Source: an uncultured Parabacteroides sp. (GTDB lineage Bacteria; Bacteroidota; Bacteroidia; Bacteroidales; Tannerellaceae). Taken from it: 64,000 bases of DNA. The stretch covers positions 238,384 through 302,383 of the forward strand of contig CAJTMR010000001.1 in the NCBI GenBank assembly GCA_910577325.1, given 5' to 3'. The position numbers were made by a program, and so were the translations under genes. This document shows, piece by piece, positions 1-8,266 of this stretch (positions are counted from its first letter, which is position 1; each line of letters opens with the position of its first letter). Below the pieces are notes generated by a model. It was not told where the DNA came from. It was given only the letters and a program-made list of their open reading frames with translations, and did not search any database.

Positions 1-270
1 CGGACCGGCGTAGCGAGCCGAATATACGCCCGGAGCGTTGTCGAGAGCTTCCACTTCCAACCCGGTATCGTCGGCAAAGCAGTCGTAACCGAAATGTTCT
101 TTGATGTAACGGGCTTTTTGGAGGGCGTTTCCTTCCAGCGTGTCTGCGGTTTCGGGGATGTCGTCCTGACAATCGATATCCGAAAGACTTGCTATCTCTG
201 TATATCCGGCCGTTATCTTGCGGACTTCGTCCAGCTTGTGCCGGTTGTTTGTTGCGAATACGAGTTTCAT
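1..270 (-). CDS. rdgB: RdgB/HAM1 non-canonical purine NTP pyrophosphatase (3' end outside window)
   Basis: The first 90 codons of a minus-strand gene run from ATG at 270 to the window edge. The protein starts MKLVFATNNRHKLDEV, the substrate-binding N-terminus of the HAM1/RdgB family, and later shows FADDTGLEVEAL and GVYSARYAGP, both conserved in this family. These enzymes hydrolyse dITP, XTP and similar nucleotides in the cytoplasm and so keep them out of DNA and RNA. The C-terminal half is missing only because the window ends. It lies downstream of the YitT gene on the same strand, separated by a terminator-like hairpin, so it probably has its own promoter; a TAnnTTTG match (276-283) sits almost on the start codon. 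Confidence 0.93.
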   Translation of the reverse strand, partial: MKLVFATNNRHKLDEVRKITAGYTEIASLSDIDCQDDIPETADTLEGNALQKARYIKEHFGYDCFADDTGLEVEALDNAPGVYSARYAGP

Positions 271-288
271 AATTTCAAATGTAAATAA

Positions 289-333
289 AAAAAGCACTTT
301 TATACGAAGTTATAACGTATAGAAGTGCTTTTA
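289..333 (-). terminator. Hairpin terminator between the YitT gene and rdgB
   Basis: Arms AAAAGCACTT (about 290-299) and AAGTGCTTTT (323-332) pair, and the stem extends through ATACG/CGTAT. On the minus strand it is followed by a run of T (the A run at 287-293), and on the plus strand by TTTT, so it may work both ways. It lies 19 nt after the stop of the YitT gene. Confidence 0.75.
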
Positions 334-351
334 ATTGTCCGGATGTTTTTT

Positions 352-1230
352 TTATGTCTTTATCTGGTCAAACCCTTCCCCGTATACTCCTCTGACGATA
401 CTTTGGGAAATGAAAGCTTGGTGGTCGATTTCCTTGACCAGACGGAAGATGGAGACTGATTCTGATTTTTTTGCCAGTAGTACGACTACTTTGACCGGTT
501 TGCGGGAATAGCCGCCAATGCCGTCGAGAATAGTGCAACCTCGGTCCAGATCGCGGATGATCCGTTCGGCTATTTCATCATATTTCTGCGAAAAGATCAG
601 GAATTGGACCGATTGCCGGTTTCCGTTCAGTACGGCATCAATGATGTAGTTGCTCACGAACATTTCGACAAAACCGAATACGATCTTTTCCACGTCATGG
701 AAAAGAAAGAAAGAAGAACCGATAATGATGAAATCGCAAAACAACAAGGCGCGCCCGATCGAGATATTTTTGTATTTGTTGACGATGGCACCCACTATAT
801 CCGTCCCTCCGGTACTGCCGTTTGCCGAAAAGACAAGTCCGAGACCGGCTCCGCAAAGGAATGCTCCGATCATGATGGACATGAACGGCTGGTCGTTCAG
901 TAGCGGCTGTCCTTTCAGTAGCCATTCGAAGAACGACAAGGAGGCCGACAGGGAAAAGACTCCGAAGATTGTTTTTATCAGGAATTTGAGCCCTAATATT
1001 TTTAGTGCGGCCAATAAAAGTGCGATGTTAATCACAAAGTAAGATGCAGAAACGGGAATCATCTCGTTGCTGGCAAAAAAGATCAAGGCACAAATACCAC
1101 TGACTCCACCGGTGATGATTTCATTCGACAGAATGAAAGCGTTGAAGCCGAAGCCGTACAAGAGAGTACCAAACAGAATCATCAGGTAGTCTTGTACAGC
1201 AAAATAGACTTTGTTGTTTATAAGTTTCAT
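352..1230 (-). CDS. YitT family membrane protein (DUF161 + DUF2179)
   Basis: A 292-residue integral membrane protein. The first two thirds hold about five to six hydrophobic segments, including the family signature SANGSTGGTDIVGAIVN. The last 80 or so residues form the soluble DUF2179 domain and end in GVYGEGFDQIK. The family is widespread, and the transported or sensed molecule is not established. It starts 10 nt after the stop of leuS and is probably transcribed with it. The gene at 19306 is a clear paralogue with the same architecture and the same C-terminal GVYGEGFD motif. Confidence 0.9.
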   Translation of the reverse strand: MKLINNKVYFAVQDYLMILFGTLLYGFGFNAFILSNEIITGGVSGICALIFFASNEMIPVSASYFVINIALLLAALKILGLKFLIKTIFGVFSLSASLSFFEWLLKGQPLLNDQPFMSIMIGAFLCGAGLGLVFSANGSTGGTDIVGAIVNKYKNISIGRALLFCDFIIIGSSFFLFHDVEKIVFGFVEMFVSNYIIDAVLNGNRQSVQFLIFSQKYDEIAERIIRDLDRGCTILDGIGGYSRKPVKVVVLLAKKSESVSIFRLVKEIDHQAFISQSIVRGVYGEGFDQIKT

Positions 1231-1240
1231 ATAAATAGAT

Positions 1241-4078
1241 TTAGATTACGATGTTTACAATCTTTCCGGGAACAACGATAATCTTTTTAGGAGTCTTGCC
1301 TTCCATCCACTTAGCCGAATTTTCATGGGCAAGAGCGGCTTTTTCTATCTCTTCGCGTGGCATATCGGCCGGAAGTTCCATGCTGAAACGGGCTTTGCCG
1401 TTGAAGGAGATGGCGTAGGTAAGCGAGTTTTCTTTCAGATATTCTTCGTTGCATTCGGGCCATTTGGCATCGCATACGGTTGTGTCGTGGCCGCAGGTGT
1501 GCCACAATTCTTCGGCGATATGAGGAGCGAATGGAGCAAGCAGGACGATCAGTTGTTCCAAAATCACCCGCTTGTTGCATTTCAAGCCGCTCAATTCGTT
1601 TACACAGATCATAAAGGCACTGATGGAAGTGTTGTACGAGAAATGTTCGATGTCGTATGTCACTTTCTTGATCAGTTTATGCAATGATTTCAGTTCGTCG
1701 GCTGTCGGTTCCGCATCTGTAATCTGCAAGGTGTCCGTATTGCCGAAGAACAATCCCCAGAGTTTTTTCAGGAAGCGGTGTACGCCGTCGATACCGTTCG
1801 TATCCCACGGTTTGGACTGTTCCAACGGGCCTAAGAACATTTCATACAGGCGAAGCGTGTCGGCTCCGTATTTTTCGACAATCATATCCGGGTTAACCAC
1901 GTTGAACATGGATTTCGACATCTTTTCAACAGCCCATCCGCAGATGTATTTGCCGTCTTCCAATACGAATTCCGCGTCGTTATATTCCGGACGCCAGTTT
2001 TTGAAGGCTTCGATATCCAGTATGTCGTTTGATACGATATTTACGTCTACATGGATAGGAGTGACCTCGTACTGGTCTTTCAGGTTCAAAGATACGAATT
2101 TGTTCGTGCCATTGATACGGTATACGAAGTTGGAACGTCCCTGGATCATACCCTGGTTGATCAGTTTCTTGAACGGTTCCTCTTCGCAAACGACACCTTG
2201 GTCAAACAGAAATTTGTTCCAGAAGCGGCTGTAGATCAGGTGTCCGGTAGCATGTTCGGTACCACCGATATACAGGTCTACGTTGCGCCAGTATTCGTCT
2301 ACATCTTTGGCAACCAAAGCCTGGTCGTTGCGCGGGTCCATGTAACGCAGGTAATAGGCGGATGAACCGGCGAATCCCGGCATCGTGCAAAGTTCCAGCG
2401 GGAAGATAGTCTTGTTGTCTATTTTGGAAACTTCCGTGACTTCCTGTTTTACGGTGTCCCATGCCCATTTTACGGCGTGTCCTAAAGGCGGTTCGCCTGT
2501 TTCGGTCGGCAGGAATTTGTCTACCTCGGGCAATTCCAATGGTAATTTATCTACCGGCAACATCTGAGGCATACCGTCTGCATCGTAATAGACAGGGAAC
2601 GGTTCACCCCAGTAACGCTGGCGGCTGAAGATGGCATCGCGCAGGCGGTAGTTCACCTTTACGCGTCCTAATTTATGTTCTGCCACGTATTTCTTAGTGG
2701 CGGCAATTGCTTCTTTCACGGTCAGGCCGTTCAACGACAGGTCGCAATAAGGCGTTACGTCCGGTCTCGGTGAGTTGCAGACGATTCCTTCTTTCGCATC
2801 GAAACTTTCTTCACTTACGTCGCAACCTTCGATCAGCGGGACAATCGGCAAGTTGAAATGTTTGGCAAATGCATAGTCGCGGCTGTCGTGTGCCGGAACA
2901 GCCATGATGGCACCGGTCCCGTAGCCTGCCAACACATAGTCGCTGATCCAGACAGGCACGGCGTCGCCCGTGAACGGATTGATTGCGTATGAACCGCTGA
3001 ACACACCGGTAACGGAGCGGTCGGCGATACGTTCGCGTTCCGTACGTTTTTTAGTGCGGTCCAGATAAGCGTCGACTTCCTGTTTCTGCTCCGGAGTCGT
3101 CAATTGTGCGACCAGTTCGCTTTCGGGAGCCAAGACCATGAAAGTAACACCGAACATGGTGTCGGCGCGAGTTGTAAAGATGGTAAATTCGAGGTCGCTG
3201 TCTTTTACTTTGAACTGGATTTCGGCGCCTTCACTGCGGCCAATCCAGTTACGTTGTGTTTCTTTCAGCGAGTCTGTCCAGTCGATCGTGTCCAGCCCGT
3301 CCAGAAGCCGTTGTGCATAGGCGGATACACGCAGACACCACTGACGCATGATCTTTTGTTCGACCGGGTAGCCGCCACGTTCGGAAACACCGTTTACCAC
3401 CTCGTCGTTGGCCAGTACTGTACCCAGTGCGGCACACCAGTTTACCATCGTTTCGCCCCGATAAGCGATCCGGTAGTTCAGCAGGATTTCCTGTTTTTCT
3501 TTTTCGCTTTTGGCTTTCCATTCGTCAGCAGTGAAATGCAGTTCTTCGCTGCAAGCGACATTCAAGCCTTCCGTTCCTACCTGTTCGAAAGCGGCTACCA
3601 GTTCGCTGATGGGGCGTGCCTGTTTTTCGTCGTTGCAATAATAGCTGTTGAACATCTGGATAAACGCCCATTGCGTCCATTTATAATATTCGGGGTCGCA
3701 AGTACGGATCTCGCGGCTCCAGTCGTAGCTGAAACCTATTTTATCCATCTGCTCCCGATAACGGGCGATGTTTTTCTTTGTCGTTACTTCAGGATGCTGT
3801 CCGGTCTGGATGGCATATTGTTCTGCCGGCAGTCCGTAGGCATCGTAGCCCATCGGGTGCAAAACATTGAAGCCTTGCAGGCGTTTGTAACGGGAATAAA
3901 TATCAGAAGCGATGTAACCGAGTGGGTGGCCTACATGTAGTCCTGCTCCTGACGGATAAGGGAACATGTCCAAAACGTAATACTTTGGTTTGTCGGTATT
4001 CTTTTCGACTTTATAAACCTTATTGGCAATCCAGTATTCGTGCCACTTTTTCTCAATTTCTCTGAAATTGTACTCCAT
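1241..4078 (-). CDS. leuS: Leucyl-tRNA synthetase
   Basis: A 945-residue class I aminoacyl-tRNA synthetase that attaches leucine to tRNA-Leu. The HIGH signature appears as HVGH (residues 48-51) after MFPYPSGAGL, which is typical of bacterial LeuRS. The KMSKS loop is exact (residues 719-723). The editing domain lies between them and includes TTRADTMFGV and the PAHD block. The C-terminal part is the anticodon-binding domain. The length is somewhat above the roughly 860 residues of E. coli LeuRS, as is usual in Bacteroidetes. ATG at 4078 gives the complete conserved N-terminus. The YitT gene follows after 10 nt. Confidence 0.98.
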   Translation of the reverse strand: MEYNFREIEKKWHEYWIANKVYKVEKNTDKPKYYVLDMFPYPSGAGLHVGHPLGYIASDIYSRYKRLQGFNVLHPMGYDAYGLPAEQYAIQTGQHPEVTTKKNIARYREQMDKIGFSYDWSREIRTCDPEYYKWTQWAFIQMFNSYYCNDEKQARPISELVAAFEQVGTEGLNVACSEELHFTADEWKAKSEKEKQEILLNYRIAYRGETMVNWCAALGTVLANDEVVNGVSERGGYPVEQKIMRQWCLRVSAYAQRLLDGLDTIDWTDSLKETQRNWIGRSEGAEIQFKVKDSDLEFTIFTTRADTMFGVTFMVLAPESELVAQLTTPEQKQEVDAYLDRTKKRTERERIADRSVTGVFSGSYAINPFTGDAVPVWISDYVLAGYGTGAIMAVPAHDSRDYAFAKHFNLPIVPLIEGCDVSEESFDAKEGIVCNSPRPDVTPYCDLSLNGLTVKEAIAATKKYVAEHKLGRVKVNYRLRDAIFSRQRYWGEPFPVYYDADGMPQMLPVDKLPLELPEVDKFLPTETGEPPLGHAVKWAWDTVKQEVTEVSKIDNKTIFPLELCTMPGFAGSSAYYLRYMDPRNDQALVAKDVDEYWRNVDLYIGGTEHATGHLIYSRFWNKFLFDQGVVCEEEPFKKLINQGMIQGRSNFVYRINGTNKFVSLNLKDQYEVTPIHVDVNIVSNDILDIEAFKNWRPEYNDAEFVLEDGKYICGWAVEKMSKSMFNVVNPDMIVEKYGADTLRLYEMFLGPLEQSKPWDTNGIDGVHRFLKKLWGLFFGNTDTLQITDAEPTADELKSLHKLIKKVTYDIEHFSYNTSISAFMICVNELSGLKCNKRVILEQLIVLLAPFAPHIAEELWHTCGHDTTVCDAKWPECNEEYLKENSLTYAISFNGKARFSMELPADMPREEIEKAALAHENSAKWMEGKTPKKIIVVPGKIVNIVI

Positions 4079-4119
4079 GATCGTTTATCGTTTATTTTAT
4101 CGTTTTCTATTTAAAGCCA

Positions 4120-4127
4120 CAAAGTTA
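4120..4127 (-). promoter_or_regulatory. Candidate leuS promoter, -7 box
   Basis: Read on the minus strand this is TAACTTTG, a match to the Bacteroidetes -7 consensus TAnnTTTG, about 42 nt before the leuS ATG. No clear TTTG box is seen at the usual distance upstream, so the call rests on the -7 box alone. Confidence 0.45.
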
Positions 4128-4236
4128 GTGAATTTTGTAATACATAAAGAGTTGAAGCAGCAAATTGCAAGGGCAGCCGCACCAAAATCATAAAGCGTCC
4201 ATATGCGGACTAACTATATAATGTTTTTGCAAAAAC

Positions 4237-4338
4237 AACTATCATACTATCATATTCGTTTGTATATTGTTTTAAATCAATATATTACTGTATGATAGTT
4301 GCCGTTTTGAACTATCATTCACCTATCATAACTATCAT
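4237..4338. repeat. Cluster of CTATCAT heptamers
   Basis: CTATCAT occurs at 4239, 4247, 4312, 4323 and 4332 on the plus strand, mostly within AACTATCAT, and once inverted as ATGATAGTT (4292-4300). Six copies in about 100 bp of AT-rich, non-coding DNA look like repeated binding sites or a decayed tandem array. The function is unknown. Confidence 0.6.
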
Positions 4339-4482
4339 GGTTAAAAACGATAACATACTGTGTATCAATTATACGATAAAAACAGAGACCGTTCGGAAAC
4401 AGGTGCAAAACATGTTAAAACGGCTTCTTTTTTCATCAAGACAGGCTTTTCTTTTGTCAAAAACAGCTTTTAAAGCTGCTTG

Positions 4483-4540
4483 AGACCCGGGTGTAAGCAG
4501 TATGGAGACCCGGGTGCGGGAGAGGTGCAGACCCGGGTCT
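4483..4540. repeat. Three AGACCCGGGT copies at exact 23-bp period
   Basis: The decamer AGACCCGGGT starts at 4483, 4506 and 4529. The spacing is exactly 23 bp while the 13 bases between copies differ. The third copy is the full 12-bp palindrome AGACCCGGGTCT. Constant spacing with divergent spacers suggests repeated protein-binding sites on one DNA face rather than a recent tandem duplication. No gene adjoins closely on either side. Confidence 0.7.
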
Positions 4541-5043
4541 GGGCGATACCTTTCCGGGAGTGCGGGGATGTTTATCCGCCGTGTTGGAGGCACTTTTATG
4601 CCTCGTCTTTGCATCTTTTTCGCCGATGGTTATTAAAAGCGGCATATTATCAGCTGTATAAATAAAAAGTCATGTAAAAATCATGATGGATGCATGATGG
4701 TGGAAAGCAGCTACTGTCATGCTTTAACGGATCATACCGGAAGCCTGAAGGAGGATGGATCATAATGAAATACTATTTGTCTAAAGCAGTTGTCCCCAAT
4801 GGTTCAAAAATAGGAAAATGAAAGCAAATCACAACAATAGGAAACTCCTATAAACAATTAAAGGCTGTCTCACGACAACCCCTAACCAAACTTTGTTAAC
4901 CTTAAATCTAATACTATTATGAAAAAACCACGATGCAAAGATACGGGTTTATTTGGATTTGTCAAGGATTAAGGTGCTAAATAGTGTTATTAAACTTCCA
5001 ATAAAAATTAATTGCTGGCAAATAAGCCTTTTATTGAAAATAA

Positions 5044-5562
5044 AATTATCTTTGGAGGAAATATGTAACAGAAAATGATGAATGTACGACTCGTTGGGTC
5101 TATTCCGAAGATATTATACTCTGCCGTTATGCTGAAATTCTTCTTAGGCGGGCTGAATGCTTGAATGAGCTGGGCAGGACGAGCGAGGCTGTTGATTTTG
5201 TAAATAGGGTAAGACAGCGTGTAGGGCATGTTCTTCTTAATGATCAGGCTTATCCTGCGACTATTGTGAGCGGACAAGAGGATATGCGGCAACGCATTCG
5301 TAAAGAATTTTATGTTGAACTTGGGGGTGAGGATTCTATGTTCTTTAACGAGCTTCGCTGGGGTACATGGTACGACAGGAAGTTTAAAGATCATTCTTCC
5401 GGACAGGTAGGAGAACTTAATACGAATGGTTTGATGCAGATTTGGGGGGAGACTACTTACAAGCATCTTAGTGTTGGTGAACAAATAAAGATTTGGCCGA
5501 TCCCTGCAAAGGAAAGAGAGATGAACTCAAATCTTACGCAGAATCCGGGTTGGCAGGATTAG
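5044..5562 (+). pseudogene. SusD/RagB family relic, C-terminal part only
   Basis: The open frame from 5044 to the stop at 5562 encodes the C-terminal third of a SusD-like glycan-binding lipoprotein: YLWRKYVTEND, then YSEDIILCRYAEILLRRAE, then an ending in IWPIPAKEREMNSNLTQNPGW, all typical of this family. A stop codon (TAA, 5041) precedes it, and no signal peptide, lipobox or N-terminal TPR part exists upstream. A short stretch in another frame (5018-5040, ANKPFIENK) may be its continuation after an indel. SusD proteins are usually over 500 residues, so this copy is broken. It suggests that an older SusC/SusD locus was deleted here. Confidence 0.85.
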
Positions 5563-5586
5563 TCTGCAAAATGTGAATAATGAAAA

Positions 5587-5619
5587 AAGGGGTATAAAAT
5601 GAAAGGTTTTATACCTCTT
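5587..5619 (+). terminator. Hairpin after the SusD relic
   Basis: AAGGGGTATAAAA (5587-5599) pairs with TTTTATACCTCTT (5607-5619) over 13 positions with one G-U pair and a 7-nt loop. It lies 25 nt after the SusD stop, the usual place for a terminator. The T run is on the minus-strand side (the A run at 5583-5588), so it could also stop transcription from the right. Confidence 0.55.
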
Positions 5620-5666
5620 ATCTCAAATCAAGATTATATTTTTACATCATATAAAAGAACCATATC

Positions 5667-6800
5667 ATGAGACGAAGAGCATTTCTAACAATTGGTGCAA
5701 CATCACTTGCAGGTTTGGCATTCGGAAACCGATTGTCCTCTTTATCAGAATCGAACCTGGAGAAAAAATATTCGATCGTATTGTTAGGCGATACACACTT
5801 TGATACGGAACCGGCCAGTGTGTATCATGCAGACTATAATGAACCGGTAGAATGGTTGAACCGGGTACAACGTGCTGAATTTGTCCGTAATGGAGAGATG
5901 TGGCGGGAGCGTTGCCCTTTGTTGCTTGAACGGGCTGCCCAACTGATTGGCACTGACACTAAAATGGTATTTCAATTGGGCGACTTGATTCAAGGGGATT
6001 GCGGTAATCCGGAGGTCCACAAGAAGATGTTAGATGACGTGATGAACCGCTTCAAGTCAGAACTTCATGGTTTGCCTTTTGTGACTGTAACGGGTAATCA
6101 TGATATCCGAGGAACGAACGCAAAAGAGGCTTATCATGCCTATATGCCGGAACGGATGTCTGAAGAATTAGGAAAGTCCGTTACGCATACGAACTTTTTT
6201 TTCACGATCGGCGATGATGCATATATTGTACTGGATTTCAATGATCCGGATGATGCACTCATTGATCAGATGCTAAAAGAGTGTGAAGGAGCACGACATA
6301 CATTCGTATTGACTCACGGTCCGGTTTTACCCTATGACGGAGGAAGTTGCCGATGGTTCTTCCACGGAGGTAAGTCGGCTGAAGAGACTGCTGCACGTAG
6401 ACATTTTCGTAAAGTATTTGCCCGACGGAACGCCTTGTGTATCTGTGGACACATCCATACGACTGAATTGGCAGATTGGTATGGGGATGGTGGCCGCATT
6501 ACACAAATGACGGTTAATAGTGTCTGGTCTAAGCCGGAATTAGGAATCTATTCTTATACGTCGGATCAGCCGTCGGATTACGGTAATATTCACGAAATGG
6601 CTAAATCCAAGAAAAAAGAGGATGGGTCCAAATATGAAGATGACAGTGGGCTGTTGAATGAATATAAGTCAGGTCTGAAAACCTATATCCGTTCGACTTC
6701 GGCAGGCTCTTATAAAATGAATGTTTCTGACCGGCATGTGACTATTGATTTTTACGCTGGTAATTCAAAGAAAATTAGTAAACATTTCGTGCTAAGGTGA
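5667..6800 (+). CDS. Exported calcineurin-like metallophosphoesterase
   Basis: A 377-residue protein with an N-terminal export signal that starts MRRRAFLTIGATSLAGLAFG, a Tat-like arginine start before a hydrophobic stretch. The metallophosphoesterase motifs appear in order: GDTHFD (Asp42, His44), GDLIQGD, GNHD, a later THG and GHIHTTE. These residues bind two metal ions in calcineurin-like phosphatases. The substrate is unknown; secreted members act on phosphate mono- or diesters. It lies between the SusD relic and an exported metallo-beta-lactamase-fold gene on the same strand, so it may be a remnant of the older utilisation locus. Confidence 0.88.
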   Translation: MRRRAFLTIGATSLAGLAFGNRLSSLSESNLEKKYSIVLLGDTHFDTEPASVYHADYNEPVEWLNRVQRAEFVRNGEMWRERCPLLLERAAQLIGTDTKMVFQLGDLIQGDCGNPEVHKKMLDDVMNRFKSELHGLPFVTVTGNHDIRGTNAKEAYHAYMPERMSEELGKSVTHTNFFFTIGDDAYIVLDFNDPDDALIDQMLKECEGARHTFVLTHGPVLPYDGGSCRWFFHGGKSAEETAARRHFRKVFARRNALCICGHIHTTELADWYGDGGRITQMTVNSVWSKPELGIYSYTSDQPSDYGNIHEMAKSKKKEDGSKYEDDSGLLNEYKSGLKTYIRSTSAGSYKMNVSDRHVTIDFYAGNSKKISKHFVLR

Positions 6801-6889
6801 TAAATGCGTATTCATCCGGATACGGCTTTATTGAATGTGACGCGAAAGTAGGGTGAAATTTCACGAGCGAAAATTAAATAATTATTCAA

Positions 6890-7912
6890 ATGAGAAAGAG
6901 TGTATTTTTATTGTCATTGTTTGTTTTGCCATTGTATATGTTGTTACAAGCGCAGGAAAAAACAGCGCCTTTTTGGGGTAAGCAGGAAGTGTACCTGATT
7001 AATCAAACTGAAAAAACGTTTCATCTGGTAGATGCTCTCTTAAAAGAGAACCCTCCTTCTTCCGGTAATCCGGCATTGGCTCGTAAAGCAGCATTGCAAT
7101 TATTGGACGGTATATTCCATGATACGCGTTTGGATGGTAGTGAAACGCTTTCGCGGTTTATGGAATCTCGTTTGAGCGGACTTTTGGAAGACATGCAGAA
7201 ACCTTTTGAAGAGGGTATGAAAGTGTATAAACTCTATAATGACGGATTTATCGTAAAGACAAAAAGTGTCACTGTCGCTTTTGACTTGTACCGTGGAGGG
7301 GCTATGAAAGAATCTTCTTCTTTGATCTCGGATAAAACGATGCAAGCTATTGTTGAACAGTGTGACATTATGTTCCTTTCTCATAATCATCCGGACCATA
7401 TAGATCCGGTTGTCGTAAAGATGTTTACGGATATGGGAAAACAAGTGATTGCCCCGAACAATAGTTTGGTCGGGAATGAATTGGTGACCCACATCCGTTC
7501 GGAGCAGATTATCGATAAGGAATTTAAAACAAAGGGAGGCAAGCTGGATGTAAAAATATTACCGGGGCATCAAAGTGAACTGATTAACAATATCCATGTA
7601 GTGACGACTCCTGAAGGTTTTACTTTCGCACAGACAGGTGACCAATATAATGAAGAGGATTTGACGTGGTTATTTGATGTGAAAACAAAAATTCCTGCAT
7701 TGGATGTTTTGCTGATCAATTGTTGGGCAAATCGTTTGTCCGATACGATTGAAGGGTTCGAACCAAAACTCGTGATTACGGGGCATGAAAATGAATTAGG
7801 ACATACGATTGATCATCGTGAGTCCTATTGGACTTCATTTATTAAATTGGAAGACGTTAAAAAGCCCAGTTGCTTAATGACGTGGGGAGAGGTCTATTGG
7901 TATAAACGATAG
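6890..7912 (+). CDS. Exported metallo-beta-lactamase-fold hydrolase
   Basis: A 340-residue protein with a cleavable signal peptide (residues 1 to about 22, ending LLQAQ). The central metal-binding motif SHNHPDHID is the HxHxDH signature of the metallo-beta-lactamase fold. Further candidate ligands are in PGHQSE and in TGHENELGH near the C-terminus. It resembles UlaG-like lactonase or phosphodiesterase members rather than true beta-lactamases. It follows the phosphoesterase gene by 89 nt. The substrate cannot be read from the sequence. Confidence 0.83.
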   Translation: MRKSVFLLSLFVLPLYMLLQAQEKTAPFWGKQEVYLINQTEKTFHLVDALLKENPPSSGNPALARKAALQLLDGIFHDTRLDGSETLSRFMESRLSGLLEDMQKPFEEGMKVYKLYNDGFIVKTKSVTVAFDLYRGGAMKESSSLISDKTMQAIVEQCDIMFLSHNHPDHIDPVVVKMFTDMGKQVIAPNNSLVGNELVTHIRSEQIIDKEFKTKGGKLDVKILPGHQSELINNIHVVTTPEGFTFAQTGDQYNEEDLTWLFDVKTKIPALDVLLINCWANRLSDTIEGFEPKLVITGHENELGHTIDHRESYWTSFIKLEDVKKPSCLMTWGEVYWYKR

Positions 7913-8266
7913 CCTGATTTTTATTAAGTTTGTTTTCATCTTACTTTTTGCTCTGATTCTGATACTCAGGGTCGACGGCAAAGGGTATGAAGTTGGCATA
8001 TTGTCCGAATATCGACTCAGTATTGTTAGTTAAAACAGATAAAAAGCAACAATGTGATAAACCTCAACTCCCGGAGAATTGAATATTTGCGGGCAAGATC
8101 GAGGTATGGAGCATTTGTGGGAAAAGTTTTTTTACTTCTTCTCGCTATGAGGTGCGCAGAAATTTACCACGACGACCGTCTCAAATGAAAATATAATCTT
8201 TCCGTAAGTAAATTTTCCGGATAAATCGTCTATACTTGTAGAAACGTTTCTTTGTTAGCATGTGTT
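7913..8266. other. Intergenic region with a dispersed repeat and a possible gene relic
   Basis: There is no intact gene. On the minus strand, 7941-8040 reads as a natural-looking protein C-terminus (with TESIFGQYANFIPFAVDPEY, then a stop at 7941) but is closed upstream by another stop. A dispersed element shared with 33055-33088 lies at 8148-8181. A weak -7-like sequence TATACTTG (8231-8238) precedes the sigma factor gene. Confidence 0.5.
8148..8181. repeat. Dispersed intergenic element, copy 1
   Basis: TGAGGTGC (8148-8155) is followed exactly 23 bp later by GACGACCGTCT (8171-8181). The same two blocks with the same 23-bp offset occur at 33055-33088, in another gene-free stretch. The bases between the blocks are not conserved. 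Confidence 0.55.

Larger units (their letters stand above)
4079..5043. other. Gene-free intergenic region with repeat clusters
   Basis: No open frame here has recognisable protein content. The region contains the leuS upstream region (4079-4130), a cluster of CTATCAT heptamers (4237-4338), a perfect palindrome CAGCTTTTAAAGCTG (4464-4478), three AGACCCGGGT copies at 23-bp spacing (4483-4540), and a stretch beginning GGCTGTCTCACGACA (from about 4863) that resembles the end of a mobile element or half of a terminator. An ATG at 4919 opens only 17 codons. The right end abuts a SusD gene lacking its 5' part, so this may be a deletion or rearrangement site. Confidence 0.6.

Noticed and set aside
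3104..3940. Long plus-strand frame inside leuS
   Set aside because: It is the antisense shadow of a fully conserved synthetase gene and has no domain content.
4483..4540. CRISPR array from the 23-bp-spaced repeats
   Set aside because: The conserved unit is only 10 bp and the spacers 13 bp, and there are no cas genes in the window.
4292..4665. Short frames in the repeat-rich region near leuS
   Set aside because: They consist mostly of repeat sequence and conflict on both strands; none looks like a protein.
4860..4975. Complete insertion sequence left of the SusD relic
   Set aside because: Only one possible end-like sequence (GGCTGTCTCACGACA) is seen; there is no transposase and no matching second end.
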